DNA of 64,000 bases from an uncultured Eubacteriales bacterium (GTDB lineage: Bacteria; Bacillota; Clostridia; Christensenellales; CAG-314), in contig UQVY01000009.1 in the NCBI GenBank assembly GCA_900544545.1, forward strand, positions 1-64,000, in the 5' to 3' direction. Shown here in pieces: positions 24,962-32,488 of this stretch. Each line of letters begins with the position of its first letter. Position 1 is the stretch's first letter. The notes under the pieces are model-generated. The model saw nothing but the letters and a program-made list of their open reading frames with translations. It searched no databases and had not been told where the DNA came from. Both the position numbers and the translations under genes were made by a program.

Positions 24962-25960
24962 ATGGAAAAACTTATTTATTCGGGTTCTCCTCACATAAGA
25001 GGGAAATCCTCGACGAAGCGCATTATGATCGACGTTCTCATCGCGCTTCTGCCCGCCTGTATAACGGGCGTCTGCTTTTTCGGGCCGAGGGCCTTGCTCG
25101 TGCTTGCGTTGTCTGTGGTATCGGCGGTTGCGTCGGAGTTCGCGTACAATCTGCTTATCAACAGGAAGAGTTTTAAAAACTGCGCGGAGGAATTCGATTT
25201 TACGTCGGTTGTAACGGGACTTCTTCTCGGAATGAACCTTGCGCCAGCGATAGACTGGTACGTCCCCGTACTTTCGGCGATTTTTGCCGTCGTAGTAGTC
25301 AAAATGATGTTCGGCGGAACGGGAAAGAATCTCTTCAATCCCGCGATAGCCGGAAGAGTTTTTGCTTTCATAAGCTTTTCGGCGGCGATGACCAAGGCGG
25401 CTAATTTTGCGTCGGGCAGTATCGTTCTTCCCGAATCCGGAGCTACGCCTCTCACTCAGCTTTTAAATAACGGAAATATCGGAGATTATACGCTTTTGCA
25501 GATGTTTCTCGGAAACACTCCGGGCTGCATAGGCGAAACGAGCGCGCTCGCAATTCTCGTAGGCGGACTTTATCTCGTCGTTCGCGGCGTTATAGATATA
25601 AGATATCCGCTGCTTTATCTCGGTTCGCTCGGACTTATCTCGGTATGCTTTGCGGGATTCGATTTCTCGGTATTTCTTCCTTCGATTCTCGGCGGCGGAG
25701 CAATGCTTTGCGCGTTCTTTATGGCGACCGATTACGTTACGACGCCCGATACGGTCAAAGGAAACGTAATCTATTTCATAGCTCTCGGAATTCTTACGGG
25801 AATTTTGCGTTATTCGAAGACGAGCGACAAGATCGAAGCGGTAAGCTTTGCTCTTATGATGATGAACATAACCGTTCCTCTTATAGACAAATTCGTGGTT
25901 AACAAGCCCTTCGGCTACGTTAAGGTCCACGGAAAGAAGGAAAAGGAGGCCAAGCAATGA
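24962..25960 (+). CDS. rnfD: Rnf complex subunit D
   Basis: The 332-residue membrane subunit has about nine hydrophobic segments. The covalent FMN acceptor motif SGAT is at 159-162 (LPESGATPLTQL), with Thr162 as the predicted flavinylated residue. GGAGCGG precedes the ATG. The gene overlaps rnfG by 4 nt. With RnfA and RnfE it forms the ion-translocating membrane core. Confidence 0.97.
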   Translation: MEKLIYSGSPHIRGKSSTKRIMIDVLIALLPACITGVCFFGPRALLVLALSVVSAVASEFAYNLLINRKSFKNCAEEFDFTSVVTGLLLGMNLAPAIDWYVPVLSAIFAVVVVKMMFGGTGKNLFNPAIAGRVFAFISFSAAMTKAANFASGSIVLPESGATPLTQLLNNGNIGDYTLLQMFLGNTPGCIGETSALAILVGGLYLVVRGVIDIRYPLLYLGSLGLISVCFAGFDFSVFLPSILGGGAMLCAFFMATDYVTTPDTVKGNVIYFIALGILTGILRYSKTSDKIEAVSFALMMMNITVPLIDKFVVNKPFGYVKVHGKKEKEAKQ

Positions 25961-26898
25961 AAGGTTCGACAAAAGCCGTTCTGGTTCTCGTAGTAATCGC
26001 GCTTTGTTCGGCTCTGCTTTTGAGCGTTCTGAGCGACGTTCTCTATGTCAGCGACGACGATAAGGACAATATGAAGCTTAAAAGCGTCCACGCAAGTGTA
26101 GTCACGGAAAGAATCACGAACGTTTCAGAAAAATACGGAGAAGCCGCCGAAAACGAAAAATACGGTTCGGTTACGGGCGTATACAGGTGCGAAGACGGCG
26201 CGGTCATAATCAAAGCAAAAGGCACGGGCGGTTATTCGGGCGGATGGGTGGAAACCTACGTCGCGATAGGAAAGGACGGAGTTATTCTGAACGTAGTCGT
26301 TTCGGGCAATAAGAACCAGTCTTTCATTTCTTCCGTAAAACAGTCCTGGCTGGACGGGCAGTTCGGAGGAAAATCCGCGGACGGAGAGTTTGTTTTAAAC
26401 GTAGACGTTTCTCCCGCTTCGGGCGCGAGCAAATCGTCCAACGCTACGGTAAACAGCGTGAATATGGCGATTTATTTTTATAATAACGTCATTAAAAACG
26501 AAGAAGCTCTGGAAGAAGAGAATTACTTAAAGAGCAACGTTCTTAACGAAAATCTCACGAAGAAAAACAAGTTTTCCGAAAGTGATAACGCGATTGTCTG
26601 CGGATATTGGGAATCGGCGTCGGGCAAAGCCGTCGTCGCCGTTAAAAGCAAAGGCGAGGGAAACGCGAAGTTTTATATCGTAATATCCAGGGAGAAGATT
26701 CTGAAAATCGTCATCGTTTCGGGATTCGAAGAGCTTCGTTCGAACGAGTCTTTATTGAATAAAACGCTGAATTCGGACTACATAGGGAAAAAGAAAGGCG
26801 AATACGGCAAGGGAGATTCGGGACTTCTTGCGGATCCTTTCGACGAAATGGTGGATCTTGCCTTCGAATGTTACGGAAATATAGGGGAGGTTGCGTAA
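25957..26898 (+). CDS. rnfG: Rnf complex subunit G, unusually long with a second degenerate domain
   Basis: One TM helix (about 7-30) anchors an FMN-binding domain. The flavin motif is Asp150...Ser155-Gly-Ala-Ser158, with Ser where Thr is usual (SGASKSSNATV); ApbE flavin transferases can act on either residue, so covalent FMN is still plausible. The protein is 313 residues against about 180-220 in typical RnfG. Residues about 205-313 look like a diverged repeat of the FMN-binding fold (ESASGKAVVAVKSKGEGNAK, then YIVISREKILKIVIVSGFEE) without an acceptor motif. Confidence 0.93.
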   Translation: MKGSTKAVLVLVVIALCSALLLSVLSDVLYVSDDDKDNMKLKSVHASVVTERITNVSEKYGEAAENEKYGSVTGVYRCEDGAVIIKAKGTGGYSGGWVETYVAIGKDGVILNVVVSGNKNQSFISSVKQSWLDGQFGGKSADGEFVLNVDVSPASGASKSSNATVNSVNMAIYFYNNVIKNEEALEEENYLKSNVLNENLTKKNKFSESDNAIVCGYWESASGKAVVAVKSKGEGNAKFYIVISREKILKIVIVSGFEELRSNESLLNKTLNSDYIGKKKGEYGKGDSGLLADPFDEMVDLAFECYGNIGEVA

Positions 26899-26900
26899 AA

Positions 26901-27551
26901 ATGAAAAGAAACGAATTCCGTAAGATCGCTCTCGACGGTCTTATACGGCAGAATCCGGTCCTCAGGCTCGTTCTCGGAACCTGTCCGACGCTGGCTCTTT
27001 CTACTGCCGTCTCCAACGCGCTGGGAATGGGAGCGGCGGTTACTTTCGTTCTTGTATGCTCGAATATGATGATTTCTCTTCTCAGAAACGTCATTCCGGA
27101 CAAGGTAAGAATACCCGCTTTCGTTATGGTCATAGCTACTTTCGTTACCATAACTCAGCTCGTCGTTCAGAAGTTTTCGCCGGAGCTTTACGAGAGTCTC
27201 GGCGTTTATCTGCCTCTCGTCGTCGTTAACTGTATAATTCTTGCCCGCGCGGAATCTTTCGCGTCTGCAAATAAAGTCATTCCTTCTATGTTCGACGGTC
27301 TGTTTATGGGGCTCGGATACACTCTCGGACTCACGGTAATCAGTACGGTCAGAGAGATTCTCGGATTCGGAACGTTTCTCGGAATAGAGCTTTGGAGTTT
27401 CAAAATCGGATTCTTCGCGCAGGCTCCCGGAGCGTTCTTCACCTTCGGAATGGCTATACTGATTTTCAATCTCGTCAGCAATAAGATCGAGAAGAAGCGC
27501 AACGCGAAGTATCATCACCCGAAACTTACCGCGGTCGCGGATAACGAATAA
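26901..27551 (+). CDS. rnfE: Rnf complex subunit E
   Basis: The start is the ATG at 26901 after GGGGAGG. The 216-residue integral membrane protein has six TM helices. The family segments NPVLRLVLGTCPTLALS (about 14-30) and GLGYTLGLTVISTVREILGF (about 137-156) are visible. Each RnfA/RnfE half contributes to the inverted pair that holds a membrane 2Fe-2S centre and forms the ion path. It is followed by rnfA after 11 nt. Confidence 0.95.
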   Translation: MKRNEFRKIALDGLIRQNPVLRLVLGTCPTLALSTAVSNALGMGAAVTFVLVCSNMMISLLRNVIPDKVRIPAFVMVIATFVTITQLVVQKFSPELYESLGVYLPLVVVNCIILARAESFASANKVIPSMFDGLFMGLGYTLGLTVISTVREILGFGTFLGIELWSFKIGFFAQAPGAFFTFGMAILIFNLVSNKIEKKRNAKYHHPKLTAVADNE

Positions 27552-27562
27552 GGAGGGAAAAC

Positions 27563-28147
27563 ATGAATTATCTGATGCTTATAATAGGCGCGGTTTTTGT
27601 CAATAACTTCATTCTCGTGCAGTTTCTCGGAATATGTCCGTTTCTCGGCGTTTCCAAGAAGACCGAAAGCGCGTTCGGAATGGGCGTTGCGGTTACCTTC
27701 GTAATGACCTTGACCGCAGCCATAACTTATCCGCTTTATATGTGGGTGCTTAAACCTCTTTCGTTGGAATTTATGACTACCATAGTCTTTATTTTCGTCA
27801 TAGCGTCGTTGGTTCAGATGGTCGAGATGGTAATAAAGAAGATTTCTCCGTCGCTTTATTCGGCTCTGGGCGTATATCTTCCTCTTATCACGACCAACTG
27901 CGCGATTCTCGGCGTAGCCACGCTTCTTATCGAGGGCGAGATAAAGGGAATACTCATAACCAATCTGTTCGAAGCCGTTTCTTACGCCTTTTTTGCCGGA
28001 ATAGGTTTTCTTCTGGCTATCGTACTTATGTCGGGCCTCAGGGAAAAACTCGACAGAAGACACGTTCCGCAGGCAATGAAAGGCTTTCCTATGACGCTTA
28101 TAACCGCTTGTCTTATGGCTATGGCGTTTTCGTTCTTTTCGTTCTGA
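27563..28147 (+). CDS. rnfA: Rnf complex subunit A
   Basis: This is a 194-residue, six-TM protein paralogous to RnfE but in inverted topology. The signatures NNFILVQFLGICPFLGVSKK (residues 14-33) and LPLITTNCAILGV hold the conserved Cys residues of the intramembrane cluster. AAGGAGGG lies upstream of the ATG. It belongs to the same operon. Confidence 0.96.
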   Translation: MNYLMLIIGAVFVNNFILVQFLGICPFLGVSKKTESAFGMGVAVTFVMTLTAAITYPLYMWVLKPLSLEFMTTIVFIFVIASLVQMVEMVIKKISPSLYSALGVYLPLITTNCAILGVATLLIEGEIKGILITNLFEAVSYAFFAGIGFLLAIVLMSGLREKLDRRHVPQAMKGFPMTLITACLMAMAFSFFSF

Positions 28148-28155
28148 GGTGAATT

Positions 28156-29013
28156 ATGACGAGTAGTTTGATTTTTGTAGGGAAATTATCGGTCGCCGGA
28201 GTCGCTCTTCTGAGGAGCGTCAATTGGAACGTCGTTCTCATCGCGCTCGGGATAATGGGCGGACTTGCGATTCTTCTCGGGCTTTTAATAATTCTCGTGT
28301 CCAAAGTCTTTGCCGTTAAAACCGACAGCCGTATAAGCGAAATCGCGGCTCTTCTTCCGGGAGCCAACTGCGGCGGATGCGGATATGCGGGATGTCAGGC
28401 TCTTGCGGAAGCGATAGTTGCCGGAAAAGCGACTCCCGACGCCTGCGGAGTCAGTTCGAGCGCGAAGAAAGCCGAAATCGCGGGCGTTATGGGAATGAGC
28501 TTCAGCGGCGGAGAGGAAACGGTAGCCGTAGTCGCCTGCTCGGGCGGAAACGATTGTAACGACAGATACATATATCAGGGTTACGGCGACTGCCGCAGTC
28601 AGAACATAATGGCGGGCGGAAGAAAACAATGCCCCGTCGGCTGTATAGGAAGCGGAACGTGCGTCGACGCTTGTTCTCACTTTGCGATAGAGGTAAAGAA
28701 CGGCGTTGCCGAGGTGGATTCGGCTCAATGTATAAGCTGCGGTGCGTGCATTATGGCTTGTCCGAAAAAGCTCATAAAAAGAGTTCCGAAGAACGCGAAG
28801 GTTTACGTCGCGTGCTCTACGCCGTGTAAGGGAAGGGACGTTACGCTTATGTGTAAAGCCGGTTGTATAAGCTGCGGCGCGTGCGTCAGGAATTGTCCCG
28901 AAGGCGCGATAGTTATGCAGAACAACGTTCCCGTCATCGATTACAGAAAGTGTACGGGGTGCGGAACCTGTCGCGAAAAATGTCCCAGAAAGGTAATAAA
29001 GGAGTTGAAATAA
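28156..29013 (+). CDS. rnfB: Rnf complex subunit B (ferredoxin-like, multi-cluster)
   Basis: The 285-residue subunit has an N-terminal TM helix (about 24-50). A 4Fe-4S domain follows with CGGCGYAGC (about 72-80) and downstream Cys residues, then three ferredoxin-type CxxCxxCxxxC sets (CISCGACIMACP, CISCGACVRNCP, CTGCGTCREKCP). RnfB is the entry point for electrons from ferredoxin. Last gene of the operon. A new promoter for the Ppx gene follows within about 50 nt. Confidence 0.96.
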   Translation: MTSSLIFVGKLSVAGVALLRSVNWNVVLIALGIMGGLAILLGLLIILVSKVFAVKTDSRISEIAALLPGANCGGCGYAGCQALAEAIVAGKATPDACGVSSSAKKAEIAGVMGMSFSGGEETVAVVACSGGNDCNDRYIYQGYGDCRSQNIMAGGRKQCPVGCIGSGTCVDACSHFAIEVKNGVAEVDSAQCISCGACIMACPKKLIKRVPKNAKVYVACSTPCKGRDVTLMCKAGCISCGACVRNCPEGAIVMQNNVPVIDYRKCTGCGTCREKCPRKVIKELK

Positions 29014-29058
29014 TCGGAAAAAACTCATAAAACACGTGATTTTTTTCAAAAAAGGGTA

Positions 29059-29087
29059 TTTACAGTGACGATTTTTTATGTTATAAT
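29059..29087 (+). promoter_or_regulatory. Promoter of the Ppx/GppA gene
   Basis: TTTACA (29059-29064), a 17-nt spacer and TATAAT (29082-29087) lie about 55 nt before the ATG at 29141. Confidence 0.8.
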
Positions 29088-29140
29088 CAAGGTGTAGAAT
29101 AATGTCTTCGTGCCGTTAATGGCAGCGAGCAGAGGTGAAA

Positions 29141-30652
29141 ATGGAAAGAATTGCGTTAATTGATATGGGTTCCAATACCATCAGACTGGTGGTTTACGAC
29201 GTATACGAAGGCGGATATTACATACCCGTGGACGAGATGCGCGAATCCGTAAGGCTCGGCGAGACCGAGAAGGACGGCTCTTTGAAGCAGTCCAGAGTGC
29301 TTCAGGCTCTCAGCGTTCTGAAAACCTTTAAGAAAGTATGCGCCGTCGATAACGTCGAAAAAATCGTTGCCGTCGCGACCGCTGCGGTACGTCAGGCTCG
29401 CAACCAGAAAGCTTTTTTGAGCGAAGTTTACAACGTCACGGGCATTAAGCTCAGAGTTTTAAGCGAAACCGAAGAGGCGACGTACGTCTATCAGGGAGTC
29501 ATCAACTCTATGGATATTCCCAAAGGTCTTATAATGGAGATTGGCGGAGGAAGCACTAAATTCGTTTATTACAACAGAAGGAATATTCTTCAGATAGCCA
29601 TTCTTCCTTTCGGCGCGCTTACGCTTACGGAGAAATTTCACGACGGTTCTACCTCTCAGTACGAGATAACCGAAAAAGTCGAGAAGTTCTTTGCCGAGTA
29701 TCTCGAAAGTCTTCCGTGGCTTAAAGAGCTGGATCCGGATACGCAATTCATAGGCGTAGGCGGAAGTTTCAGAAATATCGCTCGTATCGTCAGAAAGGTG
29801 AACAACTATCCCTTGGATATGGTCCATAATTTCCACGTGGAAAGGAACGAAATCGTCGGGGTTTACGAAAAGATGCGCGGACTCAATCTCGATCGTCAGA
29901 TGAGGATAAAGGGAATAAGTTCGTCGCGTGCGGACGTTCTTCCGAGCGCGCTTGCCGCTATCAAGACCGTCATAGATTACTGCGGATACGAAAGCGTAAC
30001 TACGTCGAGCTGCGGACTTCGCGAAGGATTTATGTTCAATTACGCCGTTCCGTCTACGATTGAAAAGCCGCTCAGCGACGTACTCGGACATTCCCTTCTG
30101 ACCTACGTTACGGTTCTCGGTGAAAACAAACAGCATTGCGAGCAGGTTTTTGCCCTTTGCATTCAGCTTTTCAAACAGCTTCGCGTTCTGCATAAATTCC
30201 CGCGCTCGTACGTGAGAATACTCAGATGCGCGGCGTTTATGGTTGACGCGGGCAAGCGTTTCAAGTTCTATAACAACGAAAAGCACGCGGCTTATATGGT
30301 TCTTAACAGCAATATATACGGAGCTTCCCATCACGACCTGATTATGGCGGCTCTCGTTCTGGATATGTACGTTTCGGGTGAGGTCAGTAAAGCCGACTGG
30401 GAAGCGTATAAGAGCCTTATTTCCGACGAAGATCCGGAGGTTGCGAAAAGACTTGCGGTTATGCTCAAGCTTGCGAAATGCTTCGACAGGAGTCATACCT
30501 CGGCGATTACCGAGATTAACTGCGACGTTCTCGGCGACAGCGTTATTATGAAGACGGAAATCAACGGCGACGCTTCTCTGGAACTCAAAGAAGCCAACGC
30601 CGCGGCAAGGGATTTCAAGCGCGTTTTCAGGAAGAATCTCGAAATACTCTGA
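29141..30652 (+). CDS. ppx: Ppx/GppA phosphatase (exopolyphosphatase or pppGpp phosphatase)
   Basis: The start is the ATG at 29141 after AGAGGTG. The 503-residue protein has the ASKHA-fold phosphate loops IDMGSNTIRLVVYD (about 5-18) and VATAAVRQA, with MEIGGGSTKF (about 138-147) as the second glycine loop. The C-terminal region beyond about 310 resembles the HD-like domain of long Ppx proteins. It would hydrolyse inorganic polyphosphate or the gamma phosphate of pppGpp. Sequence alone does not separate the two activities. It is monocistronic and closed by a terminator. Confidence 0.93.
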   Translation: MERIALIDMGSNTIRLVVYDVYEGGYYIPVDEMRESVRLGETEKDGSLKQSRVLQALSVLKTFKKVCAVDNVEKIVAVATAAVRQARNQKAFLSEVYNVTGIKLRVLSETEEATYVYQGVINSMDIPKGLIMEIGGGSTKFVYYNRRNILQIAILPFGALTLTEKFHDGSTSQYEITEKVEKFFAEYLESLPWLKELDPDTQFIGVGGSFRNIARIVRKVNNYPLDMVHNFHVERNEIVGVYEKMRGLNLDRQMRIKGISSSRADVLPSALAAIKTVIDYCGYESVTTSSCGLREGFMFNYAVPSTIEKPLSDVLGHSLLTYVTVLGENKQHCEQVFALCIQLFKQLRVLHKFPRSYVRILRCAAFMVDAGKRFKFYNNEKHAAYMVLNSNIYGASHHDLIMAALVLDMYVSGEVSKADWEAYKSLISDEDPEVAKRLAVMLKLAKCFDRSHTSAITEINCDVLGDSVIMKTEINGDASLELKEANAAARDFKRVFRKNLEIL

Positions 30653-30710
30653 TCGACGGTATAGCGGATAATTTTTCGCGCGTCCGTCCGTGAAGGTTCT
30701 TTAACAACGA

Positions 30711-30735
30711 AAGGGGGCGGACTGCGTCCCCTTTT
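30711..30735 (+). terminator. Terminator after the Ppx/GppA gene
   Basis: An extended G-rich/C-rich stem (30711-30720 with 30724-30733, one G-T pair) is followed by a T run. Confidence 0.8.
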
Positions 30736-30763
30736 TCAGGTTTTATCGATAAAAGGAGCAAAT

Positions 30764-31897
30764 TTGGATAATAAATATAAGCTTGCGCTGTCCGCGTCTT
30801 CCGGAATGGAAACCTGCGTCAAGCGCGAAGCGGAGAAAATGGGATTCGGCAATTGTCCCGCAATAAACGGAAGGATTTTCTGCGAAGGCAGCGGCAGGGA
30901 TATTCTGAAACTGAATATGGGACTTCGCACAGCCGAAAGAGTTATGATAGTGGTTGCCGAGGGTAAAACCGAAAGTTTCGACGAGCTTTACGAGCGCGCT
31001 TTTTCGGCGGATTGGAAGAGATTTCTTCCTAAGGACGCAAAGCTTCTTGTAAGCGGGAAATGCGTTAAGAGTAAGCTTTTTTCGGCTAATTCCTGTCAGA
31101 AAATAGTCAAAAAAGCCGTCGTGGATAAACTCGGTCGTCAGTATGCGGTCAATTCTCTGACCGAAACGGGAGCGGAAGCAAAAATCGTTTTTGCTCTTCA
31201 CGAGGACGAACTGCTTTTGACGCTCGATACTTCGGGAGAAGCTCTTCACAAAAGAGGATACAGGGATTTGAGCGTTCAGGCGCCGATAAAGGAAACGATT
31301 GCGGCGGGGATTGTTATGCTTTCGGACTGGGGTTTCAAGTGTCCGCTCGTCGATTTGTGCTGCGGAAGCGGAACGATTCCCGTGGAAGCGGCTATGTATG
31401 CGGCAAATATCGCGCCGAATAAAGGAAGGAGCTTTGCTTTCGATAAATTTGAAAACGCTTTGAGCGAAAAAGAAAGAAACGATATTATAGAAGAGTTTGA
31501 AAGCAAAGAATACGAAGGCAGCTACGATATTCTCGGAAGGGACATAGATTCCGACTGCGTGAGCATATCCGTCCGTCACGCGAAAAGAGCGGGCGTCGGA
31601 GATATGGTGCGTTTCGAAAAGGGCGACGCAGCCGATTTCCGGTCGGAAGCAAAGGGCGGAACGATTATTTCCAACCTTCCTTACGGAGAAAGACTTATGA
31701 CGGCGGACGAGCTTTTCCGTTTCAACAGGTCTCTCGGAAGGACGTTTTCGACGCTCGATTCCTGGTCGGGATACTTTCTGACGGCTTCGCTCGTTTTCGA
31801 GAAGGAATTCGGGCGTCCCGCCGCAAAGAAGCGGAAACTATATAACGGAGATATAGAATGTCGGGTTTATACCTATTACAGGAGGTGCGGAAAATGA
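30764..31897 (+). CDS. THUMP-domain class I RNA methyltransferase (RlmL/TrmN-like)
   Basis: The start is a TTG at 30764 after AAAGGAG. The 377-residue protein has an N-terminal ferredoxin-like plus THUMP RNA-binding region (about 1-155). A Rossmann methyltransferase follows with LVDLCCGSGTIPVEAA (about 194-209) as motif I and IISNLPYGERL (motif IV NLPY, about 304) typical of N2-methylguanine enzymes. It likely methylates 23S rRNA or tRNA guanine. It overlaps the HD-domain gene by 4 nt. Confidence 0.9.
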   Translation: MDNKYKLALSASSGMETCVKREAEKMGFGNCPAINGRIFCEGSGRDILKLNMGLRTAERVMIVVAEGKTESFDELYERAFSADWKRFLPKDAKLLVSGKCVKSKLFSANSCQKIVKKAVVDKLGRQYAVNSLTETGAEAKIVFALHEDELLLTLDTSGEALHKRGYRDLSVQAPIKETIAAGIVMLSDWGFKCPLVDLCCGSGTIPVEAAMYAANIAPNKGRSFAFDKFENALSEKERNDIIEEFESKEYEGSYDILGRDIDSDCVSISVRHAKRAGVGDMVRFEKGDAADFRSEAKGGTIISNLPYGERLMTADELFRFNRSLGRTFSTLDSWSGYFLTASLVFEKEFGRPAAKKRKLYNGDIECRVYTYYRRCGK

Positions 31898-32484
31898 ATT
31901 TATTCGAAAAGCAATTTACAGACTTATATACCACGCATATAAAGCGCGAAGGTTCGCAGAAATTTCTCGAGTATCTTAAAAGCACGGATTTCTTTACCGC
32001 GCCAGCGAGCGCAAAGTTTCATTCGAATTTCACGGGCGGGCTTTGCATTCACAGCATTAACGTTTTTAACCGCGCGGTGAGGGAGTTCAGAGAGGAATAC
32101 GGCGAGAATTTCGAAGAGAAGTTTCCTATGGAGAGTATAGCGATAGCGTCGCTTCTTCACGACGTATGTAAAATCAACTTCTATCGCGAGGAAACGAGAA
32201 ACGTTAAGGAAAACGGCGAATGGGTGCCCAAGAAATTCTATCTTATCGACGACAGTCTTCCTTACGGACACGGCGAAAAATCAGTCTATATGATAAGCGG
32301 CTTTATGAAGCTCACGAGAAACGAAGCTATGGCAATCAACTGGCATATGGGCGGTTTCGACGCAAGAGTCAAGGGCGGAGATTATTCCTTATCCGGGGCG
32401 TTTTATAAGTATCCGTTCGCTCTTATGATTCATATTGCCGACGTAAAAGCAACTTATCTCGACGAAGAGGAAAACAGGAGATAA
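31894..32484 (+). CDS. HD-domain phosphohydrolase
   Basis: The start is the ATG at 31894 after CAGGAGG. The 196-residue protein has the HD metal site: CIHSINVFN (His), IASLLHDVCKINF (the HD pair, about 89-90) and YGHGEKSVYM (His), with a later Asp in MIHIADVKATY. The closest remembered relatives are small HD hydrolases of unknown substrate in Firmicutes. It is translationally coupled to the RNA methyltransferase upstream and lies 4 nt before the Hsp100 gene. Confidence 0.85.
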   Translation: MNLFEKQFTDLYTTHIKREGSQKFLEYLKSTDFFTAPASAKFHSNFTGGLCIHSINVFNRAVREFREEYGENFEEKFPMESIAIASLLHDVCKINFYREETRNVKENGEWVPKKFYLIDDSLPYGHGEKSVYMISGFMKLTRNEAMAINWHMGGFDARVKGGDYSLSGAFYKYPFALMIHIADVKATYLDEEENRR

Positions 32485-32488
32485 CCTG

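Noticed and set aside
24962..28147. rnf genes as an Nqr or Rsx system
   Set aside because: Gene order C-D-G-E-A-B and the multi-cluster RnfB identify Rnf; no NqrF is present.
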